A stretch of 64,000 nucleotides of DNA from contig JBBHKE010000560.1 of NCBI GenBank assembly GCA_037447655.1, forward strand, positions 1-64,000. The letters run 5' to 3'. Under the pieces are notes generated by a model, which was not told the origin of the DNA, ran no database searches, and worked only from the letters and a program-made list of their open reading frames with translations. The stretch comes from Zygnema cylindricum (lineage: Eukaryota > Streptophyta > Zygnematophyceae > Zygnematales > Zygnemataceae). The translations under genes were made by a program, and so were the position numbers. Every line of letters starts with the position of its first letter. Position 1 is the first letter of the stretch. Shown here piece after piece: positions 1 through 11,338 of the stretch.

Positions 1-124
1 GACGCAAATTGTACTCTACAAATTTGTGATTCCTTCGTACGGTTGCAACTTAGGCAGTACGGCGCTAAGTTTTACAGCAAAACGACAGGAAAAAACCCTT
101 ACTTATGCACATGGGGACACACCC
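1..124. mobile_element. Right end of a TTA/TAA-target DNA transposon
   Basis: The first 124 bases match the right-hand ends of two elements further along (about 43,660-43,790 and 46,390-46,507), including the stretch that starts GACGCAAATTGTACT and the terminal ACACCC. A TAA trinucleotide follows, which fits a 3-bp TTA/TAA target duplication. The left part lies outside the window. No transposase is visible. Confidence 0.65.
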
Positions 125-159
125 TAATTTAATATATTGTTTATGGCTCCGGTTCTTTA

Positions 160-760
160 TTTAGGCTGCTTCTCCATCAGGCGCCGACAGTAATAATCCG
201 GTAATGTTTATTGGCAGTAATACGTCGCTCACTTCTCCATTAGGTCGTGTCAGCAATGGAATTTATCACGTACGTGCATTCTTTCGATTGGATGCACGTA
301 GGTTCATGTTCTGACGGCGAGCAGTCAAAGATTCCAAAAGCACTATATCTGAACTTGTATCCGTACATGCAACCGTAATTTAGATTACGTGAATGTACAA
401 TTTGTATGTTCATGTTTTGTTTTTTTTTTAGTTCTTTTGTCGTTCGTGTTTCATCGTGGCGCCGCAAATTTCGGATGTCGGATCGTGGAGGAGGCGTCAC
501 GGCACATTCTTCAACAAATATTTTTTTTGGTGGTTTCCGTTGGATTTGATTCTTGTCCGAAGGCGATCGGTTCATACGTGACCTTTCAACGCGTAAACAT
601 TTACACGTCTGGTGATTGGCTAGTCTCCTCCCTGAGGAGACTAGATAATCATTAGACGAATTGACTGTTTGCTTCGAAATAATCGGACGGTCAACGTTGT
701 CGCCCAAAAGTTTGGAGAATCTTGACGAATCTCCAGTAACCATTTAAAAAAAACAAAAAG
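160..760. mobile_element. Degenerate transposon relic with internal hairpin
   Basis: I could not fix the ends. It carries the hairpin module described in the findings: a stem at 614-650 (two mismatches in 17 pairs, loop CCT), TTTGCTTCG at 668-676 and ATCGGACGGTCA at 682-693. The same three parts in the same order occur in other elements of this window. The open frames on both strands here (240-743 minus, 389-655 plus) resemble no family and look like chance frames. Confidence 0.5.
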
Positions 761-899
761 TACGGCCCTGTTACGAAAATGAGCTGGATCTGTACGTAAA
801 TGCACCTTTTCCAATAATGAACCCCACTTTTCGCCATAGATGTCCCGTGCGCATATTACGCACGGTATAAGCTAACAAATACTACGTACGGTACGCATC

Positions 900-1330
900 A
901 AACGATGATGAAAAGTAAATAAAATGCGTACCTTACTATGTACCCGTACATTATTTTTACATTTACGTACAGTGTCCGTCTATGTTCGTACCTTTTAGGG
1001 TTATTTTAGGGGATTTTTTAGGGTTTCCAAGGTACATCGCCGTACGCTTATTTATATTTCAGTACAGCTACCGTAGATATTCCGTACTATTAGGTTTTTT
1101 TAGGGTACACTTCCATACAATTTCGTACATTTCTGTTAAATATTCGTACTTTTTAAGATTTTTAAGGATTTTCTAAGATGACGCTTTCCGTACGTTTCTG
1201 TACATGGCCGTACAGTGAAATTTACTCGAATTTTACGAGATATATGAAAAAGACGAATACTACGTAGTTTTCGTAAAAAAGTTGAAATCCGTACGAATTG
1301 GACATCAACGCTTTTCGCCTGATGGAGGTT
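900..1330. repeat. CCGTAC-rich degenerate repeat tract
   Basis: CCGTAC/GTACGG hexamers recur every 20-40 bases in an AT-rich background with TTTAGGG-like runs (TTTTAGGGTT, TTAGGTTTTTTTAGGG). A similar CCGTACA-rich stretch lies at 18,330-18,560 inside an inverted-repeat element, so I read both as transposon-derived. No gene is seen. Confidence 0.4.
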
Positions 1331-4070
1331 CACCCTCGCGGAGAACTCGTGGAAACCCTAGGAGGAGGAATTGAACGCATTAAAATTTAAAAGCTGAATT
1401 TATTGTATTTTATAGCTGCATTTTGTGAATAATTCGAACACTATTTTTTTCTAATTATTTACAGAAACGACAATTTTTGGAATTGTACATTTGTTGGACC
1501 AAACCGTCAGAAAAAACCTTAGAAACTAGCAAGGAAAAAGGGCGTGTACTGCGTCTAAACATCAAGTACCGAGATTTTAAACGGGAGAACACTGTATAAA
1601 CGTTTATACACTTGCTAAGTTGTCTTCACCTACGTTTTTCTATTTTTAATAATTTGACCTCAAGAAGAACATAAAAATAAATAAAAAAAACAGCATTATA
1701 TCTTTTCAAAATTTTCTTCTTTGTTTTCTCTTGTATTTCCATTTTTTCTTCGGTATTTTTCTCTTTATTATCTTTCTTATATTTTATGTAAAATCTATCT
1801 AAGATTTCCCTTATGTCCGTACTATACCTCTAGCATGGATACTTGTATGAAAAAAACGAAAAAACGAAGATCAAAGTAGGAAAACGTTATATCCACGTTT
1901 ATTCGTCCGTTTCCCGTTTAAATACCAGATCCTTTAAACGCCGGATCACAACATTCCGACGACCACAAAAAATAAATATCTGGAGAATCGACGAATAAAA
2001 AATGCCAAAAAGTACGGAAGAACACCCTGGTACTATGCCAGCCATTCAAATCGTTCTTAACATTTTAATCTTTTAAGAAAAATCCAAAAATCTGAAAATG
2101 GCTCCAGATGGAAACAGCTGAAACATGCAATAAAATTTGTAACGGGAGACTGTTGCCATATGGATTCCGCCACGGTGATGACGTGGCACAAAAAGAAAGC
2201 TTGTGCGCTGGCATCCAGGAATTTGAAATCGTTGACGCGATCAAGAAATGGATGTTTAGGTCAAAGAATGAATCGTACGGCTGAAAGATACTCGTTCTTA
2301 GGGTTTTTTATTAGATCGACAATTCCGATGAATTTACGGTCCTTACAAGCTAGCCAATGAGAACGCTTTAATTCAGGCGTACGTCAGGAGATCGTACGGC
2401 TACGGAAGACGACGGGAATAATCCTGTCTCGTGATTCCAAGAATTTGGCGTCACGTAGACAGAAAGCACTTTCCGAATCCAGGTTTTTGTCTGCACGTGG
2501 ACACAAAATATGCACGTGTACGGTTTCAACAACAACTCCCTAGAAGAATCTTTTGTCGTATCCGAAACCGAGACCCCGCCCATGTGCCCTAATTTCCATC
2601 CTTTACCGTTACAATATAAACGTCTGGAACTTTCTGGCGAATTTTTTAAACCGTCAGATCTTTCTAAAACCTCCAAAATTGAGGGTCAGAACTGAATACA
2701 CATATTCCACGTGGTGAAGGTCATAAATTGATGTCACGTGGCATAATTTTATTCGTTAACGTAGATTCCGAATAAGTTGACGGTAGCCGCACCAGTCGCT
2801 CAGCCGACGTCCTACCGCCGTACGTATCCAACATTTATTTTCTGAGCCCCGCGGACCCCAAAAGGTCGGAAGTCCCCAAAACTCTCAATACCGCACCCGG
2901 TAAAACTCGCAGATTTGCGCACGATCCCCCCATGTTCGCACGTGTGACACCTACGTTCAACCACTCGGGTTGTCTGTACGCATTAAATACGCAGTAAATT
3001 TAGTAAAAAAGGTCAAACTCGTACGAAACAAAACAAAATACAGTAATAATAGAACAGTATTTTACTTTATGAAAATATTAAATGCGAGGTCGAAAAGTAC
3101 AGTACTGTATATCTGAGGTTACCAACAGAAATGAGAATTCAATTATCGAATCTAGTGGCAATTATATTTTAAATATTTTTGGGATAAAATATGGAGTTAA
3201 ATTAAAGAAAACGCAGACGCCGATTTGAAATAAATGGACGGACGAGATCGTAAAATTTTAAATAGAGTGGCTTGTCAGCGTACGATCTACAGTGATCGAA
3301 GATTCCACAAAAACAATGATTTGTCTTTATATTGCCATAATGACGCAAATTAAGCCAATTCTGCGTGAATTACTGTAATTTGTGACTATTAAAGCGTAGA
3401 TGTGACGTCATCATTTAAGTGTGTCTAATCTTTCCCGTTTTCACTACAGTAGTTTCGTATATAGCTCGTATTATAATTTCGTTTAATAAATACCACATTT
3501 TAGACCTGTACTGTACACCGTGAATCGTTATTACTTATTAGCCTTATGTACGCTATATCGGCACCCCAAAATTTTGACATTGATACCTCAAATATAATAA
3601 ATTATACTATTTAAGGAAGTGGACCATAAACTGCCACGTCTCCTGGCACTATATTAGAATGAATGACGCTAATTTTTTCTTTACTCTAATAATTTCTATA
3701 GTCTAATAACGATTCAAGGTGTAGCACTCATTCCGTACAGATTTCGTACAGTCATCTTTTACACTCTTAGACCGCACGCTTCGCCAACCCGCCCAAAATC
3801 CCACGTGCGGAGCCCTTCCGCCGCTCCATATTCCGCGACATTGTGTCCGTACATCTACCTCCACGTGGCAGATCTTCGTCTCTTCATCTCATTCCACAGT
3901 ACCTGCCGTTCGTACGCCCTCACAAACCGCCAAAAAACCAGCCAGCTTTTCGTCCCGGCCGTTCCATGTCCCGAACGTTCCAAAATCCGTACCTAGCTCG
4001 CCAGAAAGTACAGCGTCGTATGTACGGAATCACCCTTAAAATCGCGACTCCTCGAGATGTCACGTCACGA
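1331..4070. other. No gene recognised; AT-rich, probably old repeats
   Basis: The open frames are short (under 105 codons) and overlap on opposite strands. None shows a family motif. Transposon-like fragments occur, for example ACACCGTGAATCGTTATTA near 3,518-3,536, which matches the end of the TA-flanked MITE families, and CACGTGG-type short palindromes near 2,180 and 2,710. I cannot define element boundaries. Confidence 0.4.
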
Positions 4071-4165
4071 CATGAAATGTCATTCTCCGTAAACCTGTCA
4101 CGACACCATACCTGTCACGTCACATATAAAGTGACGTCATATGATCCTGGAAATGACGTCATCAC
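4070..4165. promoter_or_regulatory. Cluster of TGACGTCA / TGACGTG sites
   Basis: Two perfect TGACGTCA palindromes (4132-4139 and 4154-4161) plus several GTCACGTCAC/CACGTCACGAC motifs lie within 95 bases, around a possible TATA-like CATATAAAG. TGACGTCA is a classic bZIP (CRE / TGA-type) binding site. No convincing gene starts downstream (the next 700 bases are microsatellite). The same palindrome also occurs in transposon-derived DNA at 44,609-44,616 and 44,627-44,634, so this may be an element promoter rather than a host promoter. Confidence 0.3.
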
Positions 4166-4239
4166 ACGTTCTTCCGTTTCCGGCCCTCAGCAGCAGAATC
4201 CGGCGAATCATAATTTGGGACAGGGTGGCTTTTTTGTAC

Positions 4240-4400
4240 TTTTCTCCCTCTCTCTCTCTCTCTCTCTCTTTCCCTCTCTGACTCACCTCCACTTTTCTCT
4301 CTCCCTCTCTCTCCCTCTCTCTCCCTCTCTCTCCCTTCCTCTCTTTCTCTCTCCCTCTCTGTCTCTCTTTCTCTCCCTCTCTATCCCTCCCCCCCCCTGT
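4240..4400. repeat. CT/CCCT polypyrimidine microsatellite
   Basis: An almost pure pyrimidine strand of CTCT and CTCCCT units runs for about 160 bases. It creates long Ser/Leu/Pro open frames on the plus strand and Arg/Glu frames on the minus strand, which I treat as non-coding. Confidence 0.9.
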
Positions 4401-4589
4401 AACCACAAGGGCACGCGCATCCCTCTTTTCTCCCTCTCTCCCTCCCTTTCCAGCCTATCTCCCTCCTCTTTTTGTCGTTTTCGGGCATATAGCGACAAAT
4501 AGGACCATGGCGTGTCCGCCGGATGCCACGTGTCGGCAGCAGTGGCTCCGGGATTTGCGGGCGTCGTTTCATAAGAGGAAGGAGGACCC

Positions 4590-4860
4590 CATGGGGGGGG
4601 GGAGGGAGGCGGAGGGAGTGACGGAGATGCTGAGAGGCGTTACGCTCTCCCCCCAAAAGAGGCTCAGAATGAGTCAGGTAGGGGGTGGAGGGAGAGGAGA
4701 GGAGAGGAGAGGGAGGGAGAGGGGGAGGAAGGGGAGGGAGGGAAGGGGAGAAGAGGCTGAGATTGAATCAGGTCGAGGGCGGAGGGAGAGAGGGATAGAG
4801 AGAGGAGAGGGGGGAGGAGAGGGGGGGGGGGGGGGGGGGGAGGGAAGAAGGTGGAGAGGA
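4590..4860. repeat. GA/GGAG polypurine microsatellite with G run
   Basis: A purine-rich tract of GGGAGG and GAGAGG units contains a run of about 20 G near 4,822-4,842. It is complementary in character to the CT tract 200-600 bases upstream. The apparent Gly/Glu/Arg-rich open frame (4507-4872) is a by-product. Confidence 0.85.
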
Positions 4861-4974
4861 TTTGAGGTATAACGAAGCTGGAAATGGGATTTTTTCTTTT
4901 TTCTTTTTTCTTTTTGGAAAATTTAACAAAATTGTGGGAGAAATTTTTAGAATTGAAATGTAAAAGGAAGAAAC

Positions 4975-5280
4975 GGAATCATTTATTTATTCATTTATTT
5001 AATTTATTATTATTATTATTTTATTTGTTTGTTTATTCACTTATTTATTTATTTGTTTGTTTATTTATTTTTGTCGATTGCACAACCTGGATTAAAAAGG
5101 CGTGCTCTTGTTTGATTGGATGGATTCACATTCACATTTTTTTTTCCATTCTTTGGTTTTTCAATTTGATGACAATTAACATTCCCAGAGGAGAACAATG
5201 GTGGTAGAAATTTAATTCTATAGCTTTATCTACACCGAAAGAGAGAGAGAGAGAGACAGAGAGAGACAATGTATTCCTAT
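4975..5280. repeat. TTTA/TTTG tetranucleotide and GA microsatellites
   Basis: TTTA and TTTG units fill about 4,980-5,075. A short GAGA run sits at about 5,240-5,268 and an ATC triplet run near 5,355-5,370. Between and after them I see no coding exon. Confidence 0.75.
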
Positions 5281-6022
5281 TTTGTCTTTTATGCTTGTTT
5301 CAAATACACTAAAATTTAAAATTTCATAATGAAAGTTCGTACATTTTGTACTTTATCATCATCATCATCAGGTTCAATTTCACATTACCTACTCAATTAT
5401 TTCGCCAAAATTGGTCCATTTTTTGTTCATTGTAACTAAGAAAATTTTACTGAAGTCCGAAAATACTTTGAAATTAATCTCAAATTAGCTCAAAATTAGT
5501 CTTACCAATCCGTACAATTCCGATTTTGTCATACAATCCCTCTTATAAATTGAAACCAGAAATACTACTAAATCCCCACTTCCTCACTCCCTCCGGAGGT
5601 TACATCACAGTCAAATTTAGTGTAGAATTCCCCCATTCCTCCCTCTCCCCAAGCATTCGTACTGGTATACCTTTTCTCTAAGTTCCTCTCTCTTTTGATA
5701 TATTATTTGAGTTCACCAGTGATAAAACCCTTTTTAGTGTGGATCCAAAAATTTGACAAAAAAAGGAGGCATTGATATTAGTTCAAATCTTTTAGTGTAT
5801 TAGTGCGTAATATTTTAGACGCAAGTGTATGAAACATCCATGAAATGCCAAAAAATTGCTTTTTAAAAATCCCCAAATCGAGAATAACTTGTTAGTATAT
5901 AGAGAGGAAGGAGGTAAAGGTGATTTTTTTTTTTTTTTTTGCAACTGGGCAGTTTGTTATCAATTCTATCTACTGTCCAAAATCTCACTCCGAATGTCTA
6001 GATTCCTAACCCATTCTCAAGC
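5281..6022. other. No gene recognised
   Basis: AT-rich sequence with an 18-base T run near 5,925. No open frame, splice-supported exon or recognised repeat. Confidence 0.4.
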
Positions 6023-6024
6023 TA

Positions 6025-6241
6025 CAGGATGAATCGTTATTAGTGTTAATGCTTTTTTTGCCACTTAAAACATCTTTTCTCCGTACACACTTGTCTGATT
6101 GTGGATCTAACCGTCACGATTGAAAAGTAAGATTCTCAGCTTCCCATTGGCGGTCTCAAATTGAAAATCGGACAAATGTAAACAGAGAAAAAATGTTTTA
6201 AGTGGCTATAAATTTATTAACATTAATAGCGATACATGGTG
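6025..6241. mobile_element. TA-flanked MITE (family M), about 217 bp
   Basis: Its halves are inverted copies: GTTATTAGTGTTAATG near the left end, AACATTAATAGCGATAC near the right, and AAAACATCTTTTCTCC / AAAAAATGTTTTAAGTGG inside. It is flanked by TA. Other copies lie at 7152, 21636, 27657, 32499 and 47811. The TA target site, proven by the empty site for the 21,636 copy, points to a Tc1/mariner-like source. No coding capacity. Confidence 0.75.
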
Positions 6242-6243
6242 TA

Positions 6244-7149
6244 TCTTCATTAAGATAACTTTTTCGGTGAAGGAGACGAAGGAGGTGAAGGTGATTTTTA
6301 TAGAAGGAGAGGCCATCAAAGGCCAAAAGTAAAGAAAAGACAGAAAATAAATAGATGACAAAACAAAGGAAAGTAGGCAGGAAGTTTTGTCGTCAAGATG
6401 TCCTTTTCGTAATTGATGAAAAATACATGTAAGACAAGTGACTTTTATAGAACCACGAAATGAAACGTCGGTTCGAGTTAGATCTAGGACAAGACGTAAC
6501 TAATGTGGGTAGAACTAGTCACGTCAAAAGAATTCAATTGACTAATTCAATTGACTGGCGATTCCACTGAGAATCATGTCTACACTACAAGAAGTATGTA
6601 CATTCCACTAAGTATCGTTCTATACTAAAAAAGGTATTGTACATTCCACTAAGAGGGTTATAGCGTAAATAATAAAGTACAATAAAGGACATGTACTTCT
6701 ATAGTAGCGTTTAGGATTTTAAGGATGTGAATTTAGACATAAGCTTTAAGAGAGAATTTGACACTTTCAATAATTTTTGGACCGTCGATGTCCAGATTAC
6801 AAACTCATTCTCAATTTATCTTTATTTATAAACCAGGATAGGATTAAAATGTTTAGGAAACTGGGATGCAATTTTTTACTCAAATTGTTGATATGCATCA
6901 TCCATGATGTGAGGGGATACAACACTTAAGCTCACCCTAGATTGACACTTTCCATAGCCAAAACTTTTAGCCTCACAACTCATACAAAACCTGATATTAT
7001 AATCTGAAAATTGACAGCATGAAATTTTCAGGTCAACACTAGAGGCCTGCAAAATCTCACACAGATTGGCCAAGAGACGAGAAAGTTATCGGCCTTGAAA
7101 ATTAGTGTTCTTATCTATGTTGAAAAATGTATTAGTAAAGTAGTGAAGG
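6244..7149. other. No gene recognised
   Basis: Spacer between two MITE copies. It has one 65-codon minus-strand frame (6876-7073) with several Cys and Ser but no family motif, and no splice context I trust. Confidence 0.35.
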
Positions 7150-7151
7150 TA

Positions 7152-7376
7152 CACCGTGTATCGCTATTAGTGTTAATGTTTATTTTGCCGCTTAATACAT
7201 CTTTTCTCCGCACACATTTGCAAGATTGTGGATCTGATGGTGGCAATTGAAAGGTAAGGTTCTCAGCTTCCGAGTGGCGCTCTCAAACTGAAAATTGGAC
7301 AAGTGTGTACGGAGAAAAGATGTTTTAAGTGGCAAAAAAATATTAACAACTAATAAGCTAATAGCGATACACGGTG
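7152..7376. mobile_element. TA-flanked MITE (family M), about 225 bp
   Basis: Terminal inverted repeats CACCGTGTATCGCTATTAG and GCGATACACGGTG are flanked by TA on both sides (7150-7151 and 7377-7378). The interior matches the 6,025 and 21,636 copies. Non-autonomous. Confidence 0.85.
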
Positions 7377-7378
7377 TA

Positions 7379-8202
7379 AAGTCTGTCTTTTAGGTGCGTA
7401 TTTTATACTCACGGCACCTGTACCTGCTCTCCGACGACATTGCCGTACGCTTTAGGTACTGTAATCTCGTACGGATGGAACCCTGAATGTGTAACTGCGA
7501 CCGAGAGCAATAACACATAGATCGACCGTACGAAGAAAAGGCACAGTGTGAAAAGAAATCGCGAAGCATCGCCGTACCATGTAGAATGTCCGTAACAAGG
7601 AGTACCTGATAGAGTGGACTCTTAGGGACAAAACGTAAGCGTAAACACTAAACAGAATTTACGAATCTTAAATAGTGTGACCAACAAAAAATACGAATAC
7701 CTGCGCCTTTGAAAAATACGTATGTTTTTAATATAAGCCCCGTACGGATTTTAGAACATTCGGAGTGATTACAAAAGGTGGGCAGAGGCCCAACTACACC
7801 GCGAATCGTTATTAGTGTCAAAGTTTAAATAGTGTTGAAGAAAATTTACCGTAATTGATGCTAATTAAAAACTTGATTTTTTTTTTTTAAAAAGGTGTAT
7901 TCTAATTTCGGCATTATGCTAATTTGGGAACAGGAAAAATGGAATATTCGTTGTACCATTATATACATTAATATATGTATTCGTACAAAATATTAGAAAT
8001 CGTACGTCGTCGTGAAATTTAAATATCCGTACATGTCAGAGTAGTTTAAGTGTCAGACTAATCCCGTTTTTTGAGCGCACGTTCTTATGCGTGCGCGTCT
8101 GATTTAATTCATTTTTTTGTAATTTTTTCACATGAAAAGGTACATATATGTACGGTCTAAAATCGACCGTACACCACACTATTTAGATCTTATTGTAATT
8201 TC
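7379..8202. other. No gene; transposon debris
   Basis: Contains frequent GTACG motifs. One lone MITE end (CACCGCGAATCGTTATTAG near 7,798-7,816) has no partner I could pair with confidence. No exon recognised. Confidence 0.4.
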
Positions 8203-8973
8203 TAGTGTTGTGTATCGGTAAGGATTTGCCGATAACCGATATGGGCCTTTTTTCGGGTATCCGATAATCGATATATTGGTACAATATATCGACATCGGTC
8301 TTATCGCCGATAAGTAGCCGATAACGATAATTATCGGCGATAACTGTACGGACCGTACAGATAAATGTACGGTATGTACACTCAACTGTACGTCATATTC
8401 TCCGGACGTGTACAAGCATAGAAAGTACTGTAGCCGCCATGAAATCTGTACGATTTTGATACGGATCCAGTAAAAACGATGTACCTTTCACATCCGACGC
8501 CATGGCTTTGTCCCTTAATTCCTTGAAATCCACTAGGGACCTGCCACGTGTCAATCTGTCGGCTTTTTTGGCAAAAGCTGCCAAAAGAGCCATTCCGGGA
8601 TGCCGGCGCTCACGCTGGCCCGTCCGTTCGTGTTTTCTCATTCCAAGTCGTCCGTTCGATTCCGGCGGCGCGCAGAATGTTATTTTGCGTCCGTTGTACT
8701 TTTGTGTCAGCCGTCCTTTTCCAGTTCCATGTTCACCAGTTTTTTAGTAAATTTCCGTACGTCGCCGTAAAATTTTTGTTCAGTTAACCGGCCAACGTTT
8801 ATGCGCAGCGTTTACTGTAATAAATTGCAGTTAAACTGTAACAGAACAGATTTTTATACGTGGCATGCCACGCTATATAAAATCAATAAAATAATACAGT
8901 ATGTTATAAGTACTATTGTACGCATACTATATATTTTTCTAAGTTATCGCCGATATGGAATTTGTTGGTCCCA
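8203..8973. mobile_element. hAT-like element, right end truncated
   Basis: It starts TAGTGTTGTGTATCGG and matches the complete element at 20,623-21,494 over nearly its whole length. The match stops at GTTGGTCCC (about 8,973), so the right terminal repeat is missing. The internal TATCGGC/GCCGATA repeats are palindromic. An 82-codon minus-strand frame (8393-8641) is preserved in both copies with few changes. It is not a recognisable transposase. Confidence 0.8.
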
Positions 8974-9848
8974 TTTGTGGTTTGACCTTTAGTGTGGACT
9001 CGTTCAAGGTTTTGGGTCAACGACCCATTTTCTCTTTTAGTGTTCCTGTATAGTGTGCTTTTAAGTGCTCTTTTACTTTAGTTATTGTATTTGTATTTGT
9101 TTTTTTGGTTTCCAATGTCTTGTTGTTAGTGTGCTTAGCTTTTGTAGTTTATGTTTATACTTTTGGTTGTATTTGTAGCCTTTAATGGTAGTTAATTTTT
9201 TTTCATTTCAATCATGTTTTTTAGTATGATGGTTTAACCATCGCGGTTTTGATGATAAAATCCTCTTTATACGAATGATGTTTTACCAGCTGTAGAGGCA
9301 AAGAATCTTTGGAAGCATATGTTTTCCGTCCTTGTCCAATTTTCGGTTAGAAACCACCAATAAAAGGTGACAATCTCAAATTTCAATTGCCACCGTCCTA
9401 TTAACAATTCATTAAGTGTGCACTGAGAAAATATATTTTTGAGTGGCGAGAACAACATTAATAGTAGTAACAACACATTACTGTACTCCTTCACGATGTT
9501 TGTTGCAATTCTACTTGTTATCTAAATCCAATATTGCTTTGTGGACCTTTGCCAATGACTCTGGATATTCTTGAATCAAACTAAAAACCTTCGTTGGTGT
9601 TTTCTCCCTAATTGTAATATCTACGTTTTTTCCATGTATCCACTTTCACGCCCGCACTACAACTGGCGATGATCTTCTATATCAACACTCCCCGAAGGCT
9701 TAGCTTTGTGCACCCCCAGCTAAAAACTTGTTTTTTGTTTCTTACCATCCGTCACTATGTCAAATTACTTGTCGGTGCTCAATGTCGAGTCCATATTGAG
9801 GATTTCACATCTAAGCTTTACCCTAAGTGGTTTCTTCCAAGAGGCAAG
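8974..9848. other. No gene recognised
   Basis: T-rich on the plus strand. Around 9,410-9,465 there is a fragment resembling the right half of a family M MITE (AGTGTGCACTGAGAAAATAT, GAGTGGCGA). No coding exon seen. Confidence 0.35.
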
Positions 9849-9950
9849 CTTAGCCACTATTGATAGATAACATGCTACCTGTTGGATTTCTGCAGAATCC
9901 AGGATTCGACCTTTCAACTGTGAAAGCGTCAACCATTGCACCACCAACTC
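9849..9950 (-). mobile_element. tRNA-derived SINE, truncated downstream unit
   Basis: Read on the minus strand from 9950, it begins GAGTTGGTGGTGCAATGGTT (box A-like) and continues to GGTCGAATCC (box B-like). This is the same layout as the complete unit immediately upstream. The tail runs out after about 100 bases. Confidence 0.65.
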
Positions 9951-10232
9951 GATGTTGAGCTTGGCGGGTCCTTACCCATTTCTTTCGGGCGACTTTGAGT
10001 CTCGTCGTACCCCATTACACCCTTTATTGAACCGGCTTCCATCTGCTAATCCAATATCCCCCTCACCAAGAGGTCGGTCAATCCATCCGCAATCCCATTG
10101 CCTGATATCATATTGGATTTCCGCAAAATCCGGATTCGGTGTCCCGTATTAGGGAAAATTTAGCCGGCCAAAGGGCTCGAACCCAAAACCTCTCTCTTGC
10201 CATGAACGCGCTAACCACTACGCCACCAGCTC
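9951..10232 (-). mobile_element. tRNA-derived SINE, complete unit
   Basis: On the minus strand the unit starts GAGCTGGTGGCGTAGTGGTT. TGGCGTAGTGG (10215-10225) fits the Pol III A box, and GGGTTCGAGCCC (10173-10184) is a B box. A tRNA-unrelated body of about 200 bases follows and ends in CTCAACATC, directly before the next unit's head. The head lacks a full cloverleaf, so I call it a SINE and not a tRNA gene. Confidence 0.75.
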
Positions 10233-10350
10233 GATGTTGAGCCTAATGGGTCTTTACCCATTTTTATACCGACGGTTTTGAGTGTGATCGTACCATATTA
10301 CACCCCCTATTGAACCTGCACCCACGTGCCAATCCAATACTACCAACCAT
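10233..10350 (-). mobile_element. SINE tail of a third, upstream unit
   Basis: This stretch matches the tail half of the complete SINE unit (compare CCATTAGGCTCAACATC here with CCGCCAAGCTCAACATC at about 9,950-9,968) and lies directly upstream of its head. It is the third member of a head-to-tail series whose own head is missing. Confidence 0.6.
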
Positions 10351-11338
10351 AACTACATGACATCATGCACGTTTTCCCACACTGAGAACAACACGCACAG
10401 TTTCACACCATTTGTGATTTGTGAGCAAATAAGATACAATATTCTAAACAGTGCTAATCATCAATTTGTTAAATATAATACAGGCTGAATTTAGCTTTGC
10501 TAAGTTTTATTTTGATGTTCGTACTATCATCTCCCTTTTTTCCCTTCCCGCCATTCAGATGACAGTATATTACCAATAGTACTGGACGACATACATGTGG
10601 GAAGGAAGCAAAGTAACAACCTTTAGGCCCCAGTTTCCGGAATTTCTTTGTCATATTTTTGACGTCCATATTTTTTTTTTTTATAATAATAACTAACATT
10701 AAGAGCAATGGCCATGACTACGTGATTTTCACATTAAATGACATCTTCTCCCATTACATTTATATTGAAAGGATCAACAAAAATTCTGAGCTCACTTACA
10801 AACAATTATAGCAGCAGAAGCATTAAAAATGTAAAACATTAAATCAACATTGAAGAGACATTTCAAAAATTTATCATATCAATAAAAAACCGAAATTACA
10901 AATTCTGCTCTTCTATCTCCTTGTCTCTACTCTTTGTATTCCTTACTTAATTGATTAACACACATTTATGGTGTCCCTTAAATACAATACCTGCCATGGA
11001 GTGACACGTGTGAGCATGCGCCGCCAAGAAGCCTCTAGAAATCTGCCACCTGTCCGTAGATTAGACTAGAACACTCTAAATTTCACTAATGACTGAAACA
11101 TTGCAAAACGACAAGCTAAGACGAAAGTACTAGACAAAACTAGAAGCACTATCGCACTAAACTAGACGTACGAAAGTTTTAGACGAGAAACGAAACGACA
11201 AATGTTTCGCGGAACATATAGAACTATATCGAAACGTACGTTTGAGTACTTTCGGTAAATTCTAGAAAGTATAGTTTTTCTTTCGCGAAATCAAATTGAT
11301 TCTGCGTGCGTACGATTCTTTGAATGAATCGTAACAAA
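10351..11338. other. No gene recognised
   Basis: Spacer between the SINE array and the tyrosinase relics. Short frames only. An unrelated tail joins the tyrosinase relic at about 11,339. Confidence 0.35.

Noticed and set aside
1000-1110. TTTAGGG-like runs suggesting an internal telomere repeat
   Set aside because: Only scattered, non-tandem TTTTAGGG words, so not a telomeric array.
3843-4502. 219-codon plus-strand open frame
   Set aside because: Most of it is CT microsatellite giving Ser/Leu/Pro runs. There is no family motif and no splice support.
4507-4872. 121-codon Gly/Glu/Arg-rich open frame
   Set aside because: Produced by the GA/G-rich microsatellite.
10160-10232. Possible tRNA gene
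   Set aside because: Good A and B boxes, but no full cloverleaf or acceptor stem. The unit continues into a repeated body, so it is a SINE.
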